Source: a virus. Taken from it: a stretch of DNA of 32,830 nt. The stretch covers positions 1 to 32,830 of IMG/VR virus record IMGVR_UViG_3300034061_002830; one strand, written 5' to 3'. A model generated the notes under the pieces. The model ran no database searches, had not been told where the DNA came from, and worked only from the letters and a program-made list of their open reading frames with translations. The number at the start of each line of letters is the position of its first letter. Within the stretch, counting starts at the first letter, position 1. A program made the position numbers and the translations under genes. Below, piece after piece: positions 20,318 to 25,510 of the stretch.

Positions 20318-20984
20318 AACCATTACAGACTACTCTGGCGCTTCATTTTCTGATATGCGTGTAGTAGCATGTGGTGTGGCGGGGATTCGTGAATTTATCG
20401 AAACAAATCATTATAGCGGCAATATAAATGGCGTAATATCTGATTACTGCTTCAGGTTGTGTTATGAGAATGAAATAATTGGCGGTGCTATTTATGGGCG
20501 CATGGCTATGGCGAATCAGTGGAAAAGGTTTTCAGATCATGAGGAGGATGTTATAGAATTACGACGACTATGCTGTATTGACGCAACCCCAAAGAATACC
20601 GAGAGTTTTTTTATCGCACGCACTTTGAAATGGTTGGCAAAAAACACAAAACATAAAATGGTTGTTTCTTATGCAGATGCCGAATACGGCCACGACGGCA
20701 CGATATACAAAGCAAGCAATTTCAAATATCTTGGCAAGGGTGTTGGCGCAAAAGTCATAGTGATGGACGGCAAACGTTACCATGACAAATCTGTCAGAAC
20801 AAAACACAACGGTAAACTAAAACCATTTGCGGTTGAGCTGTCTAATGCAATTGAAAACGGGCAGGCGGAATACAAAGAAACCGCAGGGAAGCATTGTTAT
20901 ATTTATTATTTAAGAACACCTAGGGCAAAAACAGGTCGAGGTGCTGATATGAAAACCGTACTAACAAGGAGGAAAAATGACTAA
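20289..20984 (+). CDS. Mom-like DNA-modification enzyme (GNAT fold)
   Basis: A 231-residue protein with the Mom-type pattern: NHYSG (residues 40-44), a strand pair (FRLCYENEIIGGAIYGRMAM), ELRRLCCIDATPKNTESFFI (90-109), and SYADAEYGHDGTIYKASNFK (127-146). In phage Mu, Mom converts adenines in DNA to an N6-acetamido form that blocks restriction. The same motifs (ELxRL, NSES-like, SYAD-xx-GH-x-GTIY) are seen in phage relatives. The start at 20289 has no Shine-Dalgarno and overlaps a mini-ORF; 20301 is an alternative ATG. No com-like regulator is recognisable. Activity is inferred from family. Confidence 0.7.
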   Translation: MSQVMLFPSETITDYSGASFSDMRVVACGVAGIREFIETNHYSGNINGVISDYCFRLCYENEIIGGAIYGRMAMANQWKRFSDHEEDVIELRRLCCIDATPKNTESFFIARTLKWLAKNTKHKMVVSYADAEYGHDGTIYKASNFKYLGKGVGAKVIVMDGKRYHDKSVRTKHNGKLKPFAVELSNAIENGQAEYKETAGKHCYIYYLRTPRAKTGRGADMKTVLTRRKND

Positions 20985-21039
20985 CGAACCTGCCAACGAC
21001 AACAACAAACAACCTTTATTCAGAGGATGGTTAAAATGA
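20977..21039 (+). CDS. Mini-ORF, MTNEPANDNNKQPLFRGWLK
   Basis: A 20-residue frame with AGGAGG upstream, overlapping the Mom-like stop and ending in the ATGA of the gcrA-like gene. It shares the MTN start used by several genes of this operon. Its end carries AGAGGA, the ribosome site of the next gene, so it may serve as a coupling leader or encode a short peptide. Confidence 0.45.
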   Translation: MTNEPANDNNKQPLFRGWLK

Positions 21040-21443
21040 CAAACATCGTATGGACTAAGGCAGAGGAACGGCTTCTTGTGGAATTACGTAAGGAGAAAAT
21101 GCTATGGATGCACGTAGCCGCTAGGCTGCGGCGTTCGCTTAGCTCTTGTAAGGCTAAATACGCCAGCATGGGTATGCATCCGCCAAAGCAACCTAAGGCT
21201 AAGAAGGAACCTAAAAAGGCAAAGGTCATCCGGTTTAAATTGCCTGTCTTGCCAAAGCCAGACCTGAAGGCAAACAATCACCCTGAATTTCTAGAATCAG
21301 CAGCCGGCGCGAACGCTGTGACATTTTTAGGCCTTAATGATAAAACCTGCCGGTGGCCGCATGGCACATTGTTTTGCGGAGACCTACCAACACACGGTGC
21401 TTATTGCGAAAAGCACCATAAGATTGCGACAAGGAAAAGCTAA
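21036..21443 (+). CDS. GcrA-like cell-cycle regulator
   Basis: The 135-residue protein has both ends of GcrA: an N-terminal HTH-like unit (IVWTKAEERLLVELRKEKML, HVAARLRRSLSSCKAKYASM), a Lys-rich linker (residues about 50-70), and the C-terminal CRWPHGTLFCG...YCEKHHKIA (about 105-131) with conserved Cys and His. In alphaproteobacteria GcrA binds RNA polymerase sigma70 and activates promoters with GANTC sites methylated by CcrM. A phage copy could redirect host cell-cycle transcription or activate phage promoters. The start at 21036 is chosen for AGAGGA 8 bases upstream. Confidence 0.78.
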   Translation: MTNIVWTKAEERLLVELRKEKMLWMHVAARLRRSLSSCKAKYASMGMHPPKQPKAKKEPKKAKVIRFKLPVLPKPDLKANNHPEFLESAAGANAVTFLGLNDKTCRWPHGTLFCGDLPTHGAYCEKHHKIATRKS

Positions 21444-21446
21444 ATC

Positions 21447-21686
21447 ATGAAATACACCGTCGGTAACTATTCTGTTCACGTTGAAAAAGACGTGGTTTAT
21501 ATCGGTGTGGGGGATGAACGCTCAATGTTTCATAAGCCTAATGGGTTTGACGAGCGCTTGCAGGATATATTCGCCCGCCCTGCTGATTCTCGTGGGACAA
21601 CAAAGGAAATATTTATGGAGCTATTTGGCGTCACGAAGCCAGAACCAAAGGCACTAGATATTGACACAGATGTCTATGACGGGTAA
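21447..21686 (+). CDS. Hypothetical small protein
   Basis: 79 residues, last gene of the operon: strand-rich start (KYTVGNYSVHVEKDVVYIGV), a middle with FDERLQDIFARPADSRGTTK, and an acidic end (ALDIDTDVYDG). AAGGA lies upstream of the ATG. It ends 21 bases before the structured region. No family recognised. Confidence 0.6.
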   Translation: MKYTVGNYSVHVEKDVVYIGVGDERSMFHKPNGFDERLQDIFARPADSRGTTKEIFMELFGVTKPEPKALDIDTDVYDG

Positions 21687-21706
21687 ATATATATTTAAAG
21701 GTTCCA

Positions 21707-21759
21707 CCGTGATGACAAAAGCCCAAGGGGCTTTCTTTGGGAAACCAAAGTAGTCACGG
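21707..21759. terminator. Three-stem structure with likely bidirectional terminator
   Basis: An outer stem CCGTGA (21707-21712) / TCACGG (21754-21759) encloses two perfect hairpins: AAAGCCC-AAG-GGGCTTT (21718-21734) and CTTTGG-GAAA-CCAAAG (21735-21750) with a GNRA tetraloop. The first hairpin is followed by U-rich sequence on both strands, as expected of a terminator between convergent operons. The outer stem and tetraloop suggest a folded three-way junction beyond a plain terminator. Confidence 0.65.
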
Positions 21760-21773
21760 GGGTCATTTTAATG

Positions 21774-21848
21774 GTAACATATATGTAACCCGTGGCTGGA
21801 CTGGACTATTCCGGTCGAATACCTAGGGACGGGTTACTTATATGTCAC
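21774..21848. repeat. Long imperfect inverted repeat with inner hairpin
   Basis: GTAACATATATGTAACCCGT (21774-21793) and ACGGGTTACTTATATGTCAC (21829-21848) are inverted copies matching at 18 of 20 positions. The 35-base loop holds a second short stem (GACTGG / CCGGTC with one G-U pair). The structure could be an RNA element, an antiterminator or a site for recombination or ParB-like spreading barriers; no attachment-site signature or integrase is present. Confidence 0.65.
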
Positions 21849-21890
21849 TTAAAAGATGGCATGACACAAAATTTATGATATTATGTATGT

Positions 21891-22058
21891 GTGTTTGTCC
21901 TTGTTGTAACATTCTTGCTTAATGTTTCTGGCAATTACCAGACCCTAGAAATTCGCAAACACTACAACACCAGCGCAGACTGTTTTAAGGCACTACAAGC
22001 CGTGCCGTCTAATCGGGTTGAGGCTTATTGTATGCGGGAGACATCCCGCCGTAGTTAA
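21891..22058 (+). CDS. Putative small membrane-anchored protein
   Basis: A 55-residue frame from a GTG: hydrophobic N-terminus (MFVLVVTFLLNVSGNYQTLE), then IRKHYNTSADCFKALQAVPS and NRVEAYCMRETSRRS. It resembles the protein at 18162 (N-terminal span, then S-x-x-C-(Y/F)-x-A-L). No ribosome site is visible; TATGAT lies just upstream and could give a leaderless mRNA. It converges with and overlaps the lysozyme stop by 4 bases. Tentative. Confidence 0.4.
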   Translation: MFVLVVTFLLNVSGNYQTLEIRKHYNTSADCFKALQAVPSNRVEAYCMRETSRRS

Positions 22059-22483
22059 ATGTAATCCTTGCCAGTCATCATCATGGTTGAAAGCCGGACG
22101 GCTCGCTTGCCAACTTGCTTTGCCCATTTGCTCTTCAACATATTTTCCGAGGCACTTTTCCATTCACCCTTACGGACAAACTCAAGGGTATTTTTAAATG
22201 ACAGCAACCCCTTAATACCAAGGTTAAACGCCATGTCCAAGAGAACCCGCTGCCGTATGGCATCAAGGCTATCGAACCACGGTAGGCGGTTTCGCAGATC
22301 GCGCGCACAACGGGCAACATCTGACCGTAGTAGATACATTGCCTCGTCTTGAGTAATGCCAACGTCATCAAGGTTGCGCCCAACGCCAATGGTCAATTTG
22401 CCAGCAGTGCAGCGGTATGGCTTTAGCCGCAGGCCTTCGTGTAAAATTAACTGCTCTTCAATGCCAGAAAATTCTTCATTCAT
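22055..22483 (-). CDS. Endolysin, GH24 (T4-type) lysozyme
   Basis: The 142-residue enzyme starts at 22483, with AAGGAG 10 bases upstream and an 8-base overlap with the previous gene. The active site is visible: HEGLRLKPYRCTAGKLTIGV gives Glu16, Cys25 and Thr31, with the same spacing (8 and 5 residues) as Glu11-Asp20-Thr26 of T4 lysozyme. Cys replaces Asp; such E-C-T triads occur in phage lysozymes, and a T4 D20C mutant is known to keep activity. Later segments (QRVLLDMAFNLGIKGLLSFK) are typical. It cuts peptidoglycan after holin opens the membrane; no signal-anchor is seen. Confidence 0.92.
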   Translation of the reverse strand: MNEEFSGIEEQLILHEGLRLKPYRCTAGKLTIGVGRNLDDVGITQDEAMYLLRSDVARCARDLRNRLPWFDSLDAIRQRVLLDMAFNLGIKGLLSFKNTLEFVRKGEWKSASENMLKSKWAKQVGKRAVRLSTMMMTGKDYI

Positions 22484-22811
22484 CTGACTTGGCTCCTTGT
22501 TGCGCGGTAAACCTATCGTCTGTTCCTGCCTTACGGGCAACGTAGGTTGAAAGAAAGACAATGCAGCAGTGAGCATGCCATAAATGCGAGAAGCCAGTTT
22601 CTGGGTCATTGTCTTCCCCTCGCCACCATGCCCACATATGACGCATCAATGCGCCGAAAACTCTTCCCCATGGCATCCCCTTTTCCCAGTTGCGGGGAGC
22701 ATATTTTGCTGCCCCATATGTTAAAACAGTGGCAAGTCCATCCAACGCCTCTGCGGGTATTAAATCATATCTTGCCTTATCTTGGTCAAATTTTACAGCC
22801 TCATTTACCAT
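22476..22811 (-). CDS. dATP/dGTP diphosphohydrolase-family protein (DUF5664-like)
   Basis: 111 residues: EAVKFDQDKARYDLIPAEAL, then TVLTYGAAKYAPRNWEKGMP and MRHMWAWWRGEDNDPETGFS followed by HLWHAHCCIVFL. This is the phage family annotated as dATP/dGTP diphosphohydrolase N-terminal domain, with the acidic E-x-x-x-D and His residues of a MazG-like fold. Relatives (MazZ) remove dGTP/dATP in phages with 2-aminoadenine DNA, but no purZ is present here, so a general dNTP-pool or nucleotide-signal role is more likely. AGGA is 6 bases before the ATG. Confidence 0.75.
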   Translation of the reverse strand: MVNEAVKFDQDKARYDLIPAEALDGLATVLTYGAAKYAPRNWEKGMPWGRVFGALMRHMWAWWRGEDNDPETGFSHLWHAHCCIVFLSTYVARKAGTDDRFTAQQGAKSDE

Positions 22812-23730
22812 ATTTTTCCTTTATCTCCCGCATAGAATTCCATTGTACCGACTCAATGTTACCGCCATAAATATTGATCATCGCCGCCCCATACCACCAA
22901 CCTGTTAATGAATGCTTGGCGTATTCTTCAATATAACCATCAGGCAGGGCGCAGCCCAAATTTACCACAGTCACAACGCTATTTGCTTTAACATAACGAT
23001 GCTCTGCTTTTTTATGGGTGTGCCCAAATACCAAATCACAGTCCTGCGTTTGTTTAATTTGGGCATCTGATATTGGCTTACTAACAGTATTAAATGGAAT
23101 ATGCGTAAAACACACCTTCTCAATAAAATGATACGCCCCATAAGGCGAGTGTGCCCAGCCCCTATCCTTGAGCGCAACCTCCATACGGTTGTAAAACATA
23201 CCGTGGCTTTCGGGGTTTTGATTCTCGTATCTCAATAACCTGAATTCATGGTTGCCCATGCATACATGCTTAATCGGGTTATAATTAAGCTCTGCCTCGA
23301 ACCTGTCCAGCGATTCACAAACCGCTGGCATGTCGTCATTCAGAAAACTTGGGCGCTTGGCATAGCCTATTGTGCCCGGTGCCTCATGGCCGGATACACT
23401 ATCAAACGTACCCCAATCCCCTATCTGAACGATATAATCAGGGCGCAAATCATTGGCCATTTTACCCAGCCATTCCAATCTATCTGTTCCGGTTTGACGT
23501 GAAACATGCAAATCGCCAATAGCCAAAACCCTACAGCCAGACTTGGAAGGCTTGCCCGGCTTTTTCGACGCAGCCAGACCGCGCTTAATCTGTTCCTTTT
23601 CGAAGTTTTGAGAGATTGGATGCGTCACGGGATTTTCAAGCCGTTCCCGTAACGTCGTGCGGGCGATACCCAATGCCCTACAAGCAGCCCTGATGCTGCC
23701 GTATTCCTTAATAAGCGAATCTTTATTCAT
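22801..23730 (-). CDS. Calcineurin-like metallophosphoesterase with N-terminal HTH
   Basis: 309 residues from the ATG at 23730 (AGGGG 6 bases upstream). An N-terminal HTH (SLIKEYGSIRAACRALGIAR, residues 5-24) precedes the metallophosphoesterase domain with all metal-binding motifs: GDLH (72-75), GDW (104-106), GNHE (159-162), a His in CFTHIPF, and GHTH (about residue 240). Phage enzymes of this class act on nucleotides, DNA ends or RNA; the HTH implies DNA contact. The parS-like site at 23491 lies within the codons for residues 75-80. It overlaps the diphosphohydrolase start by 11 bases. Confidence 0.85.
   Translation of the reverse strand: MNKDSLIKEYGSIRAACRALGIARTTLRERLENPVTHPISQNFEKEQIKRGLAASKKPGKPSKSGCRVLAIGDLHVSRQTGTDRLEWLGKMANDLRPDYIVQIGDWGTFDSVSGHEAPGTIGYAKRPSFLNDDMPAVCESLDRFEAELNYNPIKHVCMGNHEFRLLRYENQNPESHGMFYNRMEVALKDRGWAHSPYGAYHFIEKVCFTHIPFNTVSKPISDAQIKQTQDCDLVFGHTHKKAEHRYVKANSVVTVVNLGCALPDGYIEEYAKHSLTGWWYGAAMINIYGGNIESVQWNSMREIKEKYGK
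23491..23506. promoter_or_regulatory. parS-like site, 14/16 match
   Basis: GGTTTGACGTGAAACA matches the chromosomal parS consensus TGTTTCACGTGAAACA at 14 of 16 positions; one mismatch breaks the central CACGTG. It lies in the phosphoesterase gene over codons for HVSRQT. Probably a weak or decayed partner of the perfect site 790 bp away. Confidence 0.5.
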
Positions 23731-23959
23731 CATATTCCCCTGCCAAATCAAGTGAAGCCATAGCCAGAATAGAAGCCAATTCAGTTTTAAAGGATTTTTT
23801 GCTGTTATCAAAATTATGAAACTGATATGCCCTATTATCTTCATCATAGCAGACGACAAAAATACCCCTGCCCGTGCTGGCGTAATTTTGGCAATAATGC
23901 AGCATGGCCTGTGTTGTACTGACCAAAGACTCTACGTTTTTAGGCTTACGCTTTGCCAT
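23723..23959 (-). CDS. Hypothetical small protein
   Basis: 78 residues from the ATG at 23959 (AAGGA 8 bases upstream): MAKRKPKNVESLVSTTQAML, then HYCQNYASTGRGIFVVCYDE and LASILAMASLDLAGEYDE. It overlaps its upstream neighbour by 14 bases and the phosphoesterase by 8. I recognise no family. Location in the lysis/nucleotide block does not define a role. Confidence 0.55.
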   Translation of the reverse strand: MAKRKPKNVESLVSTTQAMLHYCQNYASTGRGIFVVCYDEDNRAYQFHNFDNSKKSFKTELASILAMASLDLAGEYDE

Positions 23960-24122
23960 ACCGAAGATCCTTGGCAATCTCAAAGGCAACGCGGATAAGG
24001 TCAGCAAATTCACCGTAATACGTCGATGCCATAGTTCCTGTGGATTTGTCCCATATTACCTGAATAATAACCAAGCTATCGTCAGGCTGTTCTTTGGTAG
24101 GAAACGGGATAATGTTAGTCAC
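23946..24122 (-). CDS. Hypothetical small protein
   Basis: 58 residues from a GTG at 24122 (AAGG upstream): MTNIIPFPTKEQPDDSLVII, then QVIWDKSTGTMASTYYGEFA and DLIRVAFEIAKDLRYGKA. An earlier TTG at 24143 is possible. It overlaps the o-spanin frame end by 8 bases. Family unknown. Confidence 0.55.
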   Translation of the reverse strand: MTNIIPFPTKEQPDDSLVIIQVIWDKSTGTMASTYYGEFADLIRVAFEIAKDLRYGKA

Positions 24123-24321
24123 AGTACAACACCTTTTCTTCAAACAAGCCTAAAAGCTGGGATGCCGTGTCACGGGTTAGCCTGTCCTGTGGGTGTAAAC
24201 ACAATGGGTGCTTTACCGCCACGGGTATATGGACGCAACCGCTCAGAAAGGTCAGCATCGGGCAAAGACATAGCTTTGATTGTTTCACGTGAAACATTTT
24301 CTCTTTGTTTAACCGCAACAT
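24115..24321 (-). CDS. Rz1: Outer-membrane spanin (Rz1-like lipoprotein)
   Basis: A 68-residue frame lying mostly inside the i-spanin gene in another reading frame, the usual Rz/Rz1 arrangement. It has a lipoprotein signal: basic start (MLRLNKEKMFHVKQSK), hydrophobic core (LCLCPMLTF) and lipobox LSGC with Cys29. AGAGG lies 5-6 bases before the ATG at 24321; an internal ATG at 24297 is also possible. The mature part is about 40 residues. With the i-spanin it fuses inner and outer membranes at lysis. The call depends on lipobox plus context. Confidence 0.7.
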   Translation of the reverse strand: MLRLNKEKMFHVKQSKLCLCPMLTFLSGCVHIPVAVKHPLCLHPQDRLTRDTASQLLGLFEEKVLYCD

Positions 24322-24427
24322 CCTTCACCTCTTGCTGGCATTGATTCTTGCCGATTCGCTTTCCAATGAAAAAAGCCCCCGAGAAAAGGAGGCTGATAAT
24401 TGTAATTGTTATGGCCGCCCATTGCAT
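24170..24427 (-). CDS. Rz: Inner-membrane spanin (Rz-like)
   Basis: 85 residues with an N-terminal anchor (residues about 3-22, WAAITITIISLLFSGAFFIG) and a charged periplasmic helix (RIGKNQCQQEVKDVAVKQRE), then NVSRETIKAMSLPDADLSER. It is short for Rz (about 150) but the embedded lipoprotein frame and position after the holin support it. The codons for NVSRET (44-49) form the perfect parS site. The ATG overlaps the previous stop (TAATG). Confidence 0.7.
   Translation of the reverse strand: MQWAAITITIISLLFSGAFFIGKRIGKNQCQQEVKDVAVKQRENVSRETIKAMSLPDADLSERLRPYTRGGKAPIVFTPTGQANP
24281..24296. promoter_or_regulatory. Perfect chromosomal parS site
   Basis: The 16-bp palindrome TGTTTCACGTGAAACA is identical to the ParB-binding parS sequence of bacterial chromosomes, including Caulobacter and Bacillus. 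It lies where the i-spanin and o-spanin frames overlap, so these bases are read in two protein frames as well. A chance exact match in a genome of this size is about one in 100,000. No parA or parB is encoded in the window. Confidence 0.9.
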
Positions 24428-24654
24428 TAGAGCCGCAATTGTGAATCAATGTTGGGATTGTCGCGGCCAGCACTAAGGCAACGAGCCTCAGGGACATTGA
24501 CATATAACTGCTGGACTAGCCACCGCTTACCATGCTGCGCCCTGATTAAATACGCCCCGTGACCGTCAGTGTGAACTTTAACAGGCTCAACATCAGCCAC
24601 AAACCCCTTATTGAGGGTGGTAAATCGGCGGCTAATACGGCGCGCCAAATCCAT
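24427..24654 (-). CDS. Hypothetical small protein of the lysis block
   Basis: 75 residues, basic: MDLARRISRRFTTLNKGFVA, then VEPVKVHTDGHGAYLIRAQH and GKRWLVQQLYVNVPEARCLS. It appears to form a small beta-sheet domain. It lies 2 bases after the holin stop and overlaps the i-spanin start (TAATG). No membrane span is present. Function unknown. Confidence 0.55.
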   Translation of the reverse strand: MDLARRISRRFTTLNKGFVADVEPVKVHTDGHGAYLIRAQHGKRWLVQQLYVNVPEARCLSAGRDNPNIDSQLRL

Positions 24655-24656
24655 CC

Positions 24657-24878
24657 TTATGCCTGCTTATCTTTCAGGCCAACCAGAACAGCAGACAGGA
24701 CATAAAAGAAGAATTCAGCGCCCTGCAAAGCCAAAGTATTGGCATATTCAACAGGAATAACACCAGACTTTGTAAAGACAAATGTCAGGCCAGCAATTAA
24801 AACGCCCGTAATCGTTGTCTTGAATGAAAGGATGCGGGCACTAAGCTCGCTTAACAATAGTTTAAAGAAGCTTTTCAT
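24657..24878 (-). CDS. Putative holin
   Basis: 73 residues with two hydrophobic spans: TTITGVLIAGLTFVFTKSGV (about 21-40) and GAEFFFYVLSAVLVGL (about 53-68), plus a charged N-terminus and a short charged end (KDKQA). Two spans and small size fit class II holins, which form membrane lesions for endolysin release. GGGGGA precedes the ATG. Context: between an XhlA-like gene and spanin genes. Family not identified beyond topology. Confidence 0.7.
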   Translation of the reverse strand: MKSFFKLLLSELSARILSFKTTITGVLIAGLTFVFTKSGVIPVEYANTLALQGAEFFFYVLSAVLVGLKDKQA

Positions 24879-24909
24879 GATGTCCCCCAGTTGTCAGGCC
24901 TTGATAAAT

Positions 24910-25194
24910 TTACCATAAAGAAACCCACTTTGCAACAGCGCCCGTAATAAATGCCCCAACACACCAGCTTGCAACATTGCGGTATTTTTCTAAAATAGTA
25001 ATTCGCTTTTCATTGTCGTTAATAATCTTGACCAAATTTCGCATCGGGCTTTCAATTGCTTCGTGCAATTCAGATCTAAGCGCATATTGGCTTTTTAAAA
25101 TGTCATCATGTTTCTGATTAGCCACTTTGGTTGCTTCAGTTAGAAACACCACCTTCGCCTCAAGGCTAGACAATCTTTCTTTAATTGTCGTCAT
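24910..25194 (-). CDS. XhlA-like lysis accessory protein
   Basis: 94 residues: an N-terminal coiled coil (MTTIKERLSSLEAKVVFLTE), a linker with HDDILKSQYALRSELHEAIE, a second coil (NDNEKRITILEKY), and one C-terminal span (ASWCVGAFITGAVAKWVSLW). This is the layout of XhlA/hemolysin-XhlA-type proteins that work with holins. The start at 25194 has AGAGGA upstream and overlaps the previous gene by 14 bases. Confidence 0.65.
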   Translation of the reverse strand: MTTIKERLSSLEAKVVFLTEATKVANQKHDDILKSQYALRSELHEAIESPMRNLVKIINDNEKRITILEKYRNVASWCVGAFITGAVAKWVSLW

Positions 25195-25510
25195 GAGCAA
25201 ATATCCTCTTAGGGTGTCTTGGCCGTATATCATCCATAACCGGGACAGTTGTATCATCCATCCATCGCACATTGACCAAATATCCATTAGGCGGCAAAGC
25301 TGGCTCAACAATGACTTCTTCGCCAGTCAAAGGGTCAAACTCAACCACAGGTGCCTTGCCCATTTCACCAACCATCTCAACGGCGTAATTTTCTGTCTGC
25401 CAAAAATTTGTCGGCTTTTTATCAGCGTCAAATTGCTCACGGATTCCCATTGCCGATAATGCACTAACAGCCTCAACACGGTTTGTATATTTTAAGAAAA
25501 AGTCCATCAT
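25181..25510 (-). CDS. Tail-fibre-associated protein of unknown function
   Basis: 109 residues: MMDFFLKYTNRVEAVSALSA, then YAVEMVGEMGKAPVVEFDPL and NGYLVNVRWMDDTTVPVMDD. Small proteins starting in this way (DFFLKY/...EA..AL..MG) are commonly encoded after phage tail fibres, possibly as chaperones or virion parts. Starts with ATGATG overlapping the stop of the lectin-like gene. Family name unknown. Confidence 0.55.
   Translation of the reverse strand: MMDFFLKYTNRVEAVSALSAMGIREQFDADKKPTNFWQTENYAVEMVGEMGKAPVVEFDPLTGEEVIVEPALPPNGYLVNVRWMDDTTVPVMDDIRPRHPKRIFAHDDN

Larger units (their letters stand above)
21687..22054. other. Convergent intergenic region with two RNA structures
   Basis: About 370 bases between the rightward accessory operon and the leftward lysis operon. 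It contains a three-stem structure (21707-21759), a long inverted repeat (21774-21848) and a small rightward ORF (21891-22058). Between these I see no further genes. Confidence 0.6.

Noticed and set aside
21707-21759. Hammerhead ribozyme (GTGATGA and GAAA present)
   Set aside because: The core needs CUGAUGA and GAAA between stems II and III; here GAAA is a hairpin loop and C3 is a G.
21774-21848. tRNA gene suggested by the ACGGGTTAC stem and GGTCGAAT loop-like sequence
   Set aside because: The unit is too short, lacks an anticodon arm and the T-loop does not fit.
22484-22609. N-terminal extension of the lysozyme as a signal-anchor (SAR) segment
   Set aside because: The extension lies within the upstream gene and AAGGAG favours the start at 22483.
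22476-22811. 2-aminoadenine (Z-genome) phage
   Set aside because: The diphosphohydrolase family is widespread and no purZ or DpoZ-type gene is present.
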